5,332 nt of DNA from positions 1 through 5,332 of the forward strand of contig CALFNC010000410.1 in NCBI GenBank assembly GCA_937902605.1, written 5' to 3'. Source of the stretch: an uncultured Acidobacteriota bacterium (lineage in GTDB: Bacteria > Acidobacteriota > Thermoanaerobaculia > UBA5066). Position numbers and translations under genes: made by a program. This document shows positions 1-5,052 of this stretch, piece after piece; within the stretch, counting starts at the first letter, position 1, and each line of letters begins with the position of its first letter. The notes beneath the pieces are model-generated. The model made no database searches, was not told where the DNA came from, and was given only the letters and a program-made list of their open reading frames with translations.

Positions 1-13
1 GCTCTTCCGATCT
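1..13. other. Illumina adapter remnant (artefact)
   Basis: The first 13 bases, GCTCTTCCGATCT, are identical to the shared 3' end of the standard Illumina TruSeq-type sequencing adapters. A perfect 13-base match placed exactly at base 1 is very unlikely by chance, so I read it as untrimmed adapter at a contig end. The reading frame of the first gene runs through it (Ser-Ser-Asp-Leu), but those codons should not be treated as genuine protein sequence. Genomic sequence probably starts at or near base 14. Confidence 0.9.
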
Positions 14-329
14 CGGATCGTTCGGGGCGACCGGCCTCCACGGCTTCCGGAGCGGGGGCCTCCGCGGGGATCAGGCGGTCCTCCTCAAAACTAGCTACGG
101 GATCGTCGTCGGCGATGTCTTCCGGGTGGAGGTGCTCTACGACCACGCCATGGTGAAGGACCAGGCCACCGGCCTCGACTGGGCGAACTTCGGCGGCGCA
201 GGGGTCTCCGGACAGTTCAACGGCCCCTGGTCGACCCTCGTCCGCCTCGACGCCGGGATCCCGGTCGTCGGCCGGAGCCGGGGACAGACCGGAGGCACCA
301 TCAACCTCACGTTCCTGAAGTTCTTTTGA
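14..329 (+). CDS. C-terminal fragment of an unidentified protein, possibly outer-membrane beta-rich
   Basis: The frame is open from the left edge to the TGA at 327-329; the first complete non-adapter codon is at 15, giving 104 residues. The GTG at 126 is internal, because the frame continues upstream without a stop and without a ribosome binding site there, so this is a 5'-truncated gene. I do not recognise the family with certainty. The visible part is rich in Gly, Ser and Thr, has alternating hydrophobic and polar stretches (for example LVRLDAGIPVV and TINLTFLKFF) and ends in an aromatic Phe. That pattern is common in the last strands of outer-membrane beta-barrels recognised by the BAM complex, but it is weak evidence: the match to the beta-signal is loose and the N-terminus is missing. 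A secreted beta-sandwich or beta-propeller protein is an alternative. A gap of 73 bases separates it from purH. Confidence 0.7.
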
Positions 330-354
330 CCCGTTTGGCTCCGATCCGCCCGGC

Positions 355-360
355 TAGAAT
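355..360 (+). promoter_or_regulatory. candidate -10 box of a purH promoter
   Basis: TAGAAT differs from the TATAAT consensus at one position and lies about 42 bases before the purH start, which would give a leader of roughly 36 bases. No good -35 box lies at the usual 16-18 base distance. TTGACC at 326-331, overlapping the stop of the upstream gene, is a near-consensus -35 but is 23 bases away, too far for a standard sigma-70 promoter. It could depend on an activator or be coincidental. Confidence 0.3.
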
Positions 361-372
361 GGAGGTCCCAAA

Positions 373-387
373 CCCGGCCGCGCCGGG
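373..387 (+). promoter_or_regulatory. GC hairpin in the purH leader, next to the ribosome binding site
   Basis: CCCGGC (373-378) and GCCGGG (382-387) form a perfect 6-bp all-GC stem with a 3-base loop. It ends three bases before the purH Shine-Dalgarno AAAGGAG (391-397). No T-tract follows, so it is not an intrinsic terminator for the upstream gene. It could modulate ribosome access or transcript stability, but in GC-rich DNA a 6-bp stem can also arise by chance. Confidence 0.35.
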
Positions 388-402
388 ACGAAAGGAGTCC
401 CC

Positions 403-1950
403 GTGCCACCGCTCACGCGAAAAGCCCTCGTCTCCGTCTCCAACCGGACAGGACTGCTGGAGCTCGCCGGAGCTCTCACCCGCCACGGGTTCGAGATCGT
501 CTCCACCGGCGGAACCGCCCAGGCGCTGACCGACGCGGGTATGAACGTCATCCCGGTGGGCGACCTGACCGGCTTTCCAGAGGTTTTCGGGGGACGGGTC
601 AAGACCCTGCACCCGAAGATTTTCGGGGGGATCCTCTACGAACGCGGAGCCAAGTCGCACCTGCGCCAGGCGGAGGAGAACGGGATCGGGCCGATCGACC
701 TCGTCGCGGTGAACCTCTACCCGTTCGAGGAGACGGTCGCCTCGGGGGCGTCCTTTCAGACGGCCATCGAGAAGATCGACATCGGAGGCCCGTCTCTCCT
801 CCGGGCGGCGGCCAAGAACCACGCCACCGTCACGGTCCTCTGCGACCCGGCCGACTACCCGTCGACGATCGCCGAGCTGGACGCGAACGACGGCCGGACG
901 ACTCCCGAGTATCGCCGGCGCCTGGCGGCCAAGGTCTTCCGGAGGACCGCGGCCTATGACGCCGCCATCGCCCGGTGGTTCGCGGCCGAGTCGGGTGACG
1001 GGCCTTTCCCGGAGTGGCTCTCTCTCTCATTCAACCTCGGGGCGGAGCTTCGGTACGGCGAGAACCCGCACCAGAAGGGGGCCTTCTTCGTCGACGGGGC
1101 CTCCGGCGACGAGGCCCTGGCGCGCTTTAGCAAGCTTCAAGGAAAAGACCTGTCGTACAACAACCTGCTGGACTCCGACGCCGCGCTCTTCACCTCTCGG
1201 TCGGTGGGCGACGGGACGCTGACGATCATCAAGCACCGGATTCCGTCGGGTGTCGCGTCCGCGCCGACGCTCGCCCAGGCGTTCGAGAAGGCATGGGCTT
1301 CCGACCCCGTCGCCGGATTCGGCGGCGTCGTCGCCTGGACCGGCCGCATCGACCGGGCCGGTGCGGAAGCTCTCACGGGCAAGTTCCTCGAGGTCGTCGT
1401 CAGCCACGACGTCGACGAGGACGCTGCCGAGGTCCTCGCGACCAAGCCGAATCTCCGCGTCCTCACGGTCGCCCGGGAGGCGGTCGGACGCTCGCGCGTG
1501 GAGGTCCGGGCAATCGACGGCGGACTCCTGGCGCAGGAGGCCGACGTCCTGGCCGAGGACGAGGCAGCCTGGAAGGTGGTGACGAAGAGGGCCCCGACGG
1601 CCGAGGAGCTCGTCTCCCTCCGGTTCGCCTGGAAGGCGATCAGAGGGGTCGTCTCGAATGCGATCGTCGTGGCGAAAGGGACCGCCACGCTCGGGATCGG
1701 TGGGGGACGCACGAGCCGCGTCGACGCCTGCCGCGACGCCGTGACGAAGGCCGGGGACCGAGCCAAGGGGGCCTCGGCGGCTTCCGACGCCTTCTTCCCC
1801 TTTTCCGACGGGCTCGAGGTTCTCGCCGAGGCCGGGGTCACGGCCGTCATCCAACCGGGCGGATCGGTCAAAGACGCCGCCGTCATCGAGGCGGCCGACC
1901 GGCGCGGCATCGCGATGCTCTTCAGCGGCCGGCGCCACTTCCGCCATTGA
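403..1950 (+). CDS. purH: bifunctional AICAR formyltransferase / IMP cyclohydrolase
   Basis: PurH catalyses the last two cytosolic steps of de novo purine synthesis: formyl transfer from 10-formyl-THF to AICAR, then ring closure to IMP. The 515-residue product has the full family length. The N-terminal MGS-like cyclohydrolase domain (about 1-200) carries STGGTA (34-39), GGRVKTLHP (63-71, with K67), NLYPFE and the IDIGGPSLLRAAAKNH block (125-140, D126 and K138). The formyltransferase domain (about 205-515) shows LRYGENPHQ, the catalytic Lys-His pair (K277-H278), F306 in GFGG, the SNAIV block (N419), SRVDA, SDAFFPFSDG and a terminal RHFRH. The usual KHxNPCG loop reads KHRIPSG here; Lys and His are kept. 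The GTG start is supported by AAAGGAG at 391-397, five bases upstream, and by alignment to the family N-terminus. It leads a tightly packed cluster, with lolA starting 8 bases after the stop. Confidence 0.97.
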   Translation: MPPLTRKALVSVSNRTGLLELAGALTRHGFEIVSTGGTAQALTDAGMNVIPVGDLTGFPEVFGGRVKTLHPKIFGGILYERGAKSHLRQAEENGIGPIDLVAVNLYPFEETVASGASFQTAIEKIDIGGPSLLRAAAKNHATVTVLCDPADYPSTIAELDANDGRTTPEYRRRLAAKVFRRTAAYDAAIARWFAAESGDGPFPEWLSLSFNLGAELRYGENPHQKGAFFVDGASGDEALARFSKLQGKDLSYNNLLDSDAALFTSRSVGDGTLTIIKHRIPSGVASAPTLAQAFEKAWASDPVAGFGGVVAWTGRIDRAGAEALTGKFLEVVVSHDVDEDAAEVLATKPNLRVLTVAREAVGRSRVEVRAIDGGLLAQEADVLAEDEAAWKVVTKRAPTAEELVSLRFAWKAIRGVVSNAIVVAKGTATLGIGGGRTSRVDACRDAVTKAGDRAKGASAASDAFFPFSDGLEVLAEAGVTAVIQPGGSVKDAAVIEAADRRGIAMLFSGRRHFRH

Positions 1951-1971
1951 AGGCATTGATGTCATTGAAGG
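1945..1971 (+). repeat. three 9-base tandem units across the purH stop and lolA start
   Basis: Units CATTGAAGG (1945-1953), CATTGATGT (1954-1962) and CATTGAAGG (1963-1971) follow each other without spacer; the first and third are identical and the middle differs at two positions. The first unit holds the last His codon and TGA of purH, plus the GAAGG that can serve as the lolA Shine-Dalgarno. The middle unit holds the lolA ATG. Gain or loss of a unit would keep frame. Confidence 0.8.
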
Positions 1972-2639
1972 CAAAGTCCCGCCCGGCCGCCGCCCCTGTG
2001 CTGATCGCCCTCGTCCTCGCCGCCGCCACCGCGGAAACCGCCGCCGCACCCGGCCCCGAACCGCTCCTCGCAGCGATCCGGAGGACGTACGCCGGAAGCC
2101 CCTCGGTCCGCGTGACGTTCGTCCAGCAGTACGCCCCGGCCGGCTTCGGTGACATCGCGCCCGAGACCGGCCGTCTCATCCTCCAGGCCCCATCCTCCCT
2201 CCGCTTCGAGTACGACGGGAGCGAGGGGAAGGTCTTTACGTTCGACGGGAAGGCGGCCCGGCAATACGTAGCAGCCGACAAGCAGATGGTCGTCAAACCC
2301 CTCACGCCGGGCGAGCGGGCCCGGCTCCCGCTCCTTTTCTTCGACGAGCCCAAGGAGCTGCTCGCCCGCTACGATGTCGCGGCGGCTCTCATTGATCGCG
2401 GGCTGACCGAGCTGACGCTCGTCCCGCGGTCCGGAGGAGAGCCGAGGAAGGTGACGCTCCTCGTGGCCGAGTCCGGCGAGGTCAAGAGGCTCGTCATCCT
2501 CGACGGGACGGGCAACCGAACTTCCTTCACTTTCACCAACCGGGAGGCCGGCAAGAAGAGGCCGGCCTCCGATTTCGAGCTGGTCCCTCCCAGCGGAACG
2601 AAGGTCGTTCAGGGGGAGCCCGGAGGAGAGAAGCCATGA
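1959..2639 (+). CDS. lolA: outer-membrane lipoprotein carrier protein, LolA family
   Basis: LolA is the periplasmic chaperone that takes lipoproteins released by the LolCDE transporter and delivers them to the outer membrane. From the ATG at 1959 the product has 226 residues: a signal peptide (basic K4, K6, R8; hydrophobic core about 10-23; AxA-type cleavage sites after A25 or A30), then a mature domain of about 200 residues, close to the family size. Family-typical blocks are VRVTFVQQY (50-58), GRLILQAPSSLRFEYDG (71-87, the strand pair of the lipoprotein-binding half-barrel) and VFTFDGKAARQY (92-103). There is no lipobox Cys. The start is supported by GAAGG at 1949-1953, five bases upstream; TTG codons at 1947, 1956 and 1965 are in frame but less attractive. 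The frame stays open far upstream inside purH, which is shadow. The gene ends in an ATGA overlap with yajQ, implying translational coupling. Confidence 0.9.
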   Translation: MSLKAKSRPAAAPVLIALVLAAATAETAAAPGPEPLLAAIRRTYAGSPSVRVTFVQQYAPAGFGDIAPETGRLILQAPSSLRFEYDGSEGKVFTFDGKAARQYVAADKQMVVKPLTPGERARLPLLFFDEPKELLARYDVAAALIDRGLTELTLVPRSGGEPRKVTLLVAESGEVKRLVILDGTGNRTSFTFTNREAGKKRPASDFELVPPSGTKVVQGEPGGEKP

Positions 2640-3133
2640 GCGACCCCAGTTTCGACGTCGTCTCCGAGGTCAGCCTGCCGGAAGTGGTCAACGCGGTGGC
2701 CCAGGCCCAGAAGGAGATCGTCCAGCGATTCGACCTGAAGGGGACGGCGGCCGGGATCGAGCTCAAGGAGAAGGAACAGCTGCTCATCCTGGCAGCCAAC
2801 GACGACTTCGGCCTCAAAGCGGTCAACGACCTTCTGCAGAACAAGCTGGTCAAGCGGAATGTCCCCCTCAAGGCTCTCGAGTACGGGACGGTCGAGCCGG
2901 CCACGAAGGGGACCGTGCGGCAGACCGTGAAGATCCGGAACGGAATCGAGACCGAGAAGGCCAAAGAGATCGTCCGGGCCATCAAGGACGCGAAGCTGAA
3001 AGTCCAGGCGGCCATCCAGGAGAAGCAGGTCCGCGTCTCGGGCAAGAAGAAGGACGACCTCCAGGCGGCGATCGGCCTCCTGAAGGGGAAGGACTTCGGC
3101 ATTCCGATCCAGTTCACGAACTACCGAGGATGA
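2636..3133 (+). CDS. yajQ: YajQ-family nucleotide-binding protein
   Basis: A 165-residue protein matching the YajQ (UPF0234) family along its full length: PSFDVVSEV with LPEVVNAV (4-21), RFDLKG (31-36), LVKR (71-74), GIETEKAKEIVRAIKD (103-118), KVQAAIQ (122-128), VRVSGKKKDDLQ (132-143) and an IQFTNYRG end. Family members are cytosolic and fold as two RNP-like half domains. A Xanthomonas member has been reported to bind cyclic-di-GMP and act with a transcription factor, and others bind nucleotides or RNA; which applies here is unknown. The start is clear: GGAGGAG at 2622-2628 precedes the ATG at a good distance, and the family begins with the same PSFD motif. Its first four bases overlap the end of lolA and its last four overlap the next gene, so it is probably co-transcribed with both. 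The protein is Lys-rich, without membrane segments. Confidence 0.95.
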   Translation: MSDPSFDVVSEVSLPEVVNAVAQAQKEIVQRFDLKGTAAGIELKEKEQLLILAANDDFGLKAVNDLLQNKLVKRNVPLKALEYGTVEPATKGTVRQTVKIRNGIETEKAKEIVRAIKDAKLKVQAAIQEKQVRVSGKKKDDLQAAIGLLKGKDFGIPIQFTNYRG

Positions 3134-4206
3134 GACTGACGATAAGATCTGGCCCCCAGCCGATGAACCAGACCTCACTCAAGGATCGCCTCCTCCTGTC
3201 GACCCTTCCCGATGAGGAGCGCGAGAGCGGACGCCGCCTCCTCGCGGCTCTCGGCCTCGTCGAGGGGAAGCTGAAGCAGGTGGAGGAGGAGCTGGAGTCG
3301 CGGACGCGGTCCGCCGTCCCGACGATCGCGCTCATCGGCGACTACCTCGTCGAGGGGGGCGGGAAACGGATCCGCCCGGCACTTCTCCTCCTCTGCGCAC
3401 GGCTTCTCGGGTACCAGGGCCGTCGCGACGTCCTCTACGCCACGGTCATCGAGTTCATCCACACCGCCACGCTGGTCCACGACGACATCATCGACTTGGC
3501 CGAGACCCGCCGCGGGCGCGCGAGCGTGAACCAACGCTGGGGAAACGAGCTGACGGTCCTCTTCGGCGACCACCTCTACATGAAGGCGATGGAGATCGCC
3601 CTCGATGAGGGGGACCTCCGCGTCCTCAAGCTCCTCTCGGACGTCACCCTCGCGATGACGGAGGGGGAGATCATCGGAGCCGAGCGGCGGGGCTCCATCG
3701 ACATCAGTCTCACCGATTACCTCGACATCGTCCGCCGGAAGACCGCGCTCCTCTTCGGGGCGTCCTGCCGCATCCCGTCGTACCTCCTCGAGGAGGGCGA
3801 CGCCTACGCCGAGGACCTGTGGGACTTCGGCCTGGCGCTCGGGATCGCCTTCCAGCTGCAAGACGACCTCCTCGACTACACGGCGACCCAGAAGGATCTC
3901 GGCAAGCCGGTCCTCTCCGACCTCCGCGAGGGGAAGCTGACCCTGCCGCTGATCCTTAGCCTCCCGAAGGTCACACGGGCCGAGCGGAAGCTGATCGAGA
4001 CCGTCGTCCATGAGAAGGGCTTCACGTCGGTTCCGGCAGAGAAGCTCCTCGAGATCGTCGACCGGACGCGATCGCTCGCCGTCGCCCGGGAGATGATCGA
4101 CAAGTACGGCGAGGAAGCCACCCAGGCCGCGATGCGGCTCCCCGCGGTGGACTCCCGGGATGCGCTGCTCCTCGCCGCCCAGTACGCGGCCAGCCGGCGC
4201 AAGTAA
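3130..4206 (+). CDS. ispB: long-chain trans-polyprenyl diphosphate synthase (IspB type)
   Basis: This enzyme adds isopentenyl diphosphate units to an allylic primer, typically making the quinone side-chain precursor. The 358-residue product has the polyprenyl synthetase layout: GGGKRIRP (76-83), first Asp-rich motif DDIID (118-122), RRGRASVNQRWGN, GDHLYMKA, RRKTALLF, second motif DDLLD (245-249), then GKPVLSDLREGKLTLP. The residue five before the first motif is small (A113) with T114 next to it, as in long-chain rather than farnesyl-type enzymes, so a C35-C50 product is likely but the exact length is not readable. The family block GExxQ reads GEIIG (179-183), a mild deviation. The N-terminus has about 40 extra residues that look helical and charged. 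The ATG at 3130 overlaps the yajQ stop as ATGA with only GAGG abutting it; ATG at 3163 (residue 12) is an alternative, also without a clear ribosome site. The symbol reflects family rather than a proven chain length. Confidence 0.9.
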   Translation: MRLTIRSGPQPMNQTSLKDRLLLSTLPDEERESGRRLLAALGLVEGKLKQVEEELESRTRSAVPTIALIGDYLVEGGGKRIRPALLLLCARLLGYQGRRDVLYATVIEFIHTATLVHDDIIDLAETRRGRASVNQRWGNELTVLFGDHLYMKAMEIALDEGDLRVLKLLSDVTLAMTEGEIIGAERRGSIDISLTDYLDIVRRKTALLFGASCRIPSYLLEEGDAYAEDLWDFGLALGIAFQLQDDLLDYTATQKDLGKPVLSDLREGKLTLPLILSLPKVTRAERKLIETVVHEKGFTSVPAEKLLEIVDRTRSLAVAREMIDKYGEEATQAAMRLPAVDSRDALLLAAQYAASRRK

Positions 4207-4234
4207 CAATAAACAAACAACATACGTGATCCTG

Positions 4235-4279
4235 CGACTCGTCTGGGGGCGAGATTGAAGAATATTCGGCCGACTCGTC
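4235..4279 (+). repeat. 9-base direct repeat, two copies
   Basis: CGACTCGTC occurs at 4235-4243 and again at 4271-4279, exactly 36 bases apart start to start. The second copy overlaps the 8-base palindrome TCGGCCGA (4266-4273). The spacing is close to three and a half helical turns. It could be a pair of protein-binding half sites or chance; nothing else supports a specific regulator. Confidence 0.4.
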
Positions 4280-4336
4280 ACACTTCCTAACATCAGAGCA
4301 CATCGCCCCCACCGTTCGCCCAATCGCCCTTTTTTT
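4247..4336 (+). terminator. terminator-like long-range stem followed by seven T, downstream of ispB
   Basis: GGGCGA (4247-4252) plus TTG (4255-4257) can pair with CAA-TCGCCC (4321-4329), a 9-bp stem with a two-base bulge, and the right arm is followed directly by TTTTTTT (4330-4336). The T-tract is what an intrinsic terminator for the purH-ispB run would show, but the loop of about 63 bases is far longer than usual. The same G-rich arm can instead pair perfectly over 9 bases (4244-4252) with 4303-4311. Rho-dependent ending in the C-rich, G-poor stretch is an alternative. Confidence 0.35.
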
Positions 4337-4348
4337 CTTCGGGAAAAA
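4331..4348 (+). other. hairpin with C(UUCG)G tetraloop
   Basis: TTTTTTC (4331-4337) pairs with GGAAAAA (4342-4348), including one G-T wobble, around the loop TTCG (4338-4341). C(UUCG)G is a well-known very stable RNA tetraloop. The rest of the stem is weak A-U pairs. Its left arm is most of the seven-T tract of the terminator-like element, so the two structures share bases. No T-tract follows, so alone it is not a + strand terminator. Confidence 0.4.
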
Positions 4349-4381
4349 CCATAATCAGCCTAATCTTTTTCGAAATTGGTA

Positions 4382-4410
4382 TTGATTTCCGCGGGGCGTA
4401 ACCGTATCTT
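4382..4410 (+). promoter_or_regulatory. candidate sigma-70-type promoter for the TPR gene
   Basis: TTGATT (4382-4387) and TATCTT (4405-4410) are separated by exactly 17 bases and each matches its consensus at four of six positions. A start near 4417 would leave a leader of about 19 bases holding the AGGAG ribosome site. The -35 box lies partly inside a small inverted repeat, GAAAT (4372-4376) and ATTTC (4385-4389), which could be an operator but is short enough to be chance. Confidence 0.5.
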
Positions 4411-4435
4411 TGGTCGAAGGGCAACAGGAGAAGCG

Positions 4436-4873
4436 ATGTCGTTCCAGAGACTTCTCAGGACGGTTCGGAGTTCCCTGACAGCTTCCCGAGAGGATTTCAC
4501 GCTCGAGGACGAGGTGGCTCTCTACCGGAAGCGGGCCGAGCTCGCCCTCGGCGAGGAGAGGTTCAGCGACGCGCTCGTCTTCCTGGCGAAGGTCTTGAGG
4601 CTCAACCCCTACGACCTGGCGGCCCGGATGGCGGTCGCCGAGACCTTTCACCGGCACCTCTCGGAGCCGGTGAAGGCGATCCTGACGTACGAGAAGGTTA
4701 TTGCCTCGGCCGGCTACGACGAATCGAATCCCTTCTGCGCCGCTGCGCACGAGGGGATTCGGGAGCTTTCCTCCTACGCCTCTCCCGTCCCGGTCCTTGC
4801 CCTGGGGGACGACGAGGAGGAGCGGGAGGACCGGAACGCGGAAGAACCGGGCGTCGCGAGCGGCGCCTGCTGA
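4436..4873 (+). CDS. small TPR-like protein of unknown function
   Basis: From the ATG at 4436 the product is 145 residues. AGGAG at 4426-4430, five bases upstream, decides this start; the frame stays open to about 4376 but that part overlaps the candidate promoter. The middle looks like two tetratricopeptide repeats, about 27-60 (AELALGEERFSDALVFLAKVLRLNP, with the typical small-residue and Pro positions, seen as LALGEERFSDAL then RLNP) and about 61-94 (AETFHRHL followed by AILTYEKVI), with a further helix at about 98-114. The tail (115-145) is Pro/Val then strongly acidic (DDEEEREDRNAEE) and probably disordered. There is no signal peptide or membrane segment, so it should be cytosolic. TPR units mediate protein contacts, so a scaffold or adaptor role is reasonable, but the partner is unknown. 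It seems monocistronic: own promoter upstream and strong terminator downstream. Confidence 0.75.
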   Translation: MSFQRLLRTVRSSLTASREDFTLEDEVALYRKRAELALGEERFSDALVFLAKVLRLNPYDLAARMAVAETFHRHLSEPVKAILTYEKVIASAGYDESNPFCAAAHEGIRELSSYASPVPVLALGDDEEEREDRNAEEPGVASGAC

Positions 4874-4898
4874 CGAGCCCCATCGAAGAAGCCCCCGG

Positions 4899-4980
4899 TC
4901 CCGGAATTCTCGACGCCGCCGGATCCGCCTGAGGCGCCCGGTGGCGTCCTTCTTTTCACCCTGAACCTGCAATTCCGGGA
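4899..4980. repeat. 10-base inverted repeat framing the terminator
   Basis: TCCCGGAATT (4899-4908) and AATTCCGGGA (4971-4980) are perfect reverse complements, and the terminator hairpin lies between them. A related palindrome GGAATTCC sits at 4992-4999, and CCGGGAGG is repeated at 4975-4982 and 4985-4992. If both stems form, the RNA would make a nested two-level structure. Confidence 0.75.
4912..4956 (+). terminator. intrinsic terminator of the TPR gene
   Basis: GACGCCGCCGG (4912-4922) pairs with CCGGTGGCGTC (4938-4948) in an 11-bp stem with one G-T wobble. Inside, CGCC (4926-4929) pairs with GGCG (4933-4936) around a TGA triloop, after a small internal loop. The stem is followed by CTTCTTTT (4949-4956). 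It begins 39 bases after the TPR stop codon. Strong GC stem plus T-rich tail is the classic Rho-independent form. Confidence 0.85.
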
Positions 4981-5014
4981 GGTGCCGGGAGGGAATTCCT
5001 TCAAACCGTCCCGG

Positions 5015-5023
5015 TGGTAGGAT
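5015..5023 (+). promoter_or_regulatory. candidate extended -10 promoter for kdsB
   Basis: TGG-TAGGAT has the TGn extension directly before a -10-like box (5018-5023; four of six matches). No convincing -35 is visible at 17 bases, which extended -10 promoters can tolerate. A start near 5030 would give a leader of about 23 bases containing the GGAG ribosome site. The preceding terminator makes a new promoter here expected. Confidence 0.4.
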
Positions 5024-5052
5024 CAGACGTGCACCATCCGGAGTCGGGCCCC

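Larger units (their letters stand above)
4207..4435. other. intergenic region between ispB and the TPR gene
   Basis: This 229-base gap is clearly richer in A+T than its neighbours. It opens with a G-free A/C run (4204-4225), continues with a G-poor, C-rich stretch (about 4277-4340), and contains three TCGCCC copies (4303, 4316, 4324), a seven-T tract, a UUCG hairpin and a candidate promoter, each listed separately. I find no tRNA, rRNA or other RNA gene that I can name, and no credible coding frame on either strand. Confidence 0.7.

Noticed and set aside
326..354. TTGACC as the -35 partner of TAGAAT before purH
   Set aside because: The 23-base spacer is well outside the normal 16-18 range, so the pair is not listed as a full promoter.
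1293..1958. Upstream extension of the lolA frame inside purH
   Set aside because: This stretch is almost all Arg, Gly and Pro, has no domain character, and lies within purH; the signal peptide and ribosome site place the real start at 1959.
1027..2049. Long open frame on the minus strand, 340 residues, opposite purH
   Set aside because: It overlaps a fully conserved purH frame, is rich in Arg and Gly as expected for the antisense of high-GC codons, matches no family I recognise and lacks a ribosome site.
4204..4225. G-free A/C run after the ispB stop as a simple-sequence repeat
   Set aside because: It has AAC/AAAC flavour but no regular unit; it may just be an unstructured trailer.
3175..4323. 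Long minus-strand frame, 382 residues, opposite ispB
   Set aside because: It mirrors the codon pattern of ispB, whose motifs are intact, and its composition (Glu, Arg, Val, Asp rich) is typical of antisense shadow.
4207..4340. Possible tRNA, tmRNA or known riboswitch in the intergenic gap
   Set aside because: No cloverleaf, TPsiC-like arm with CCA end, or recognisable riboswitch core could be traced by eye.
4376..4435. Longer N-terminus for the TPR protein
   Set aside because: It would overlap the candidate promoter and has no ribosome site, while AGGAG stands five bases before the ATG at 4436.
4701..4964. Plus-strand frame of 87 residues overlapping the TPR gene
   Set aside because: It lies in a second frame of the TPR gene, is Arg/Pro/Ser biased, and runs through the intrinsic terminator.
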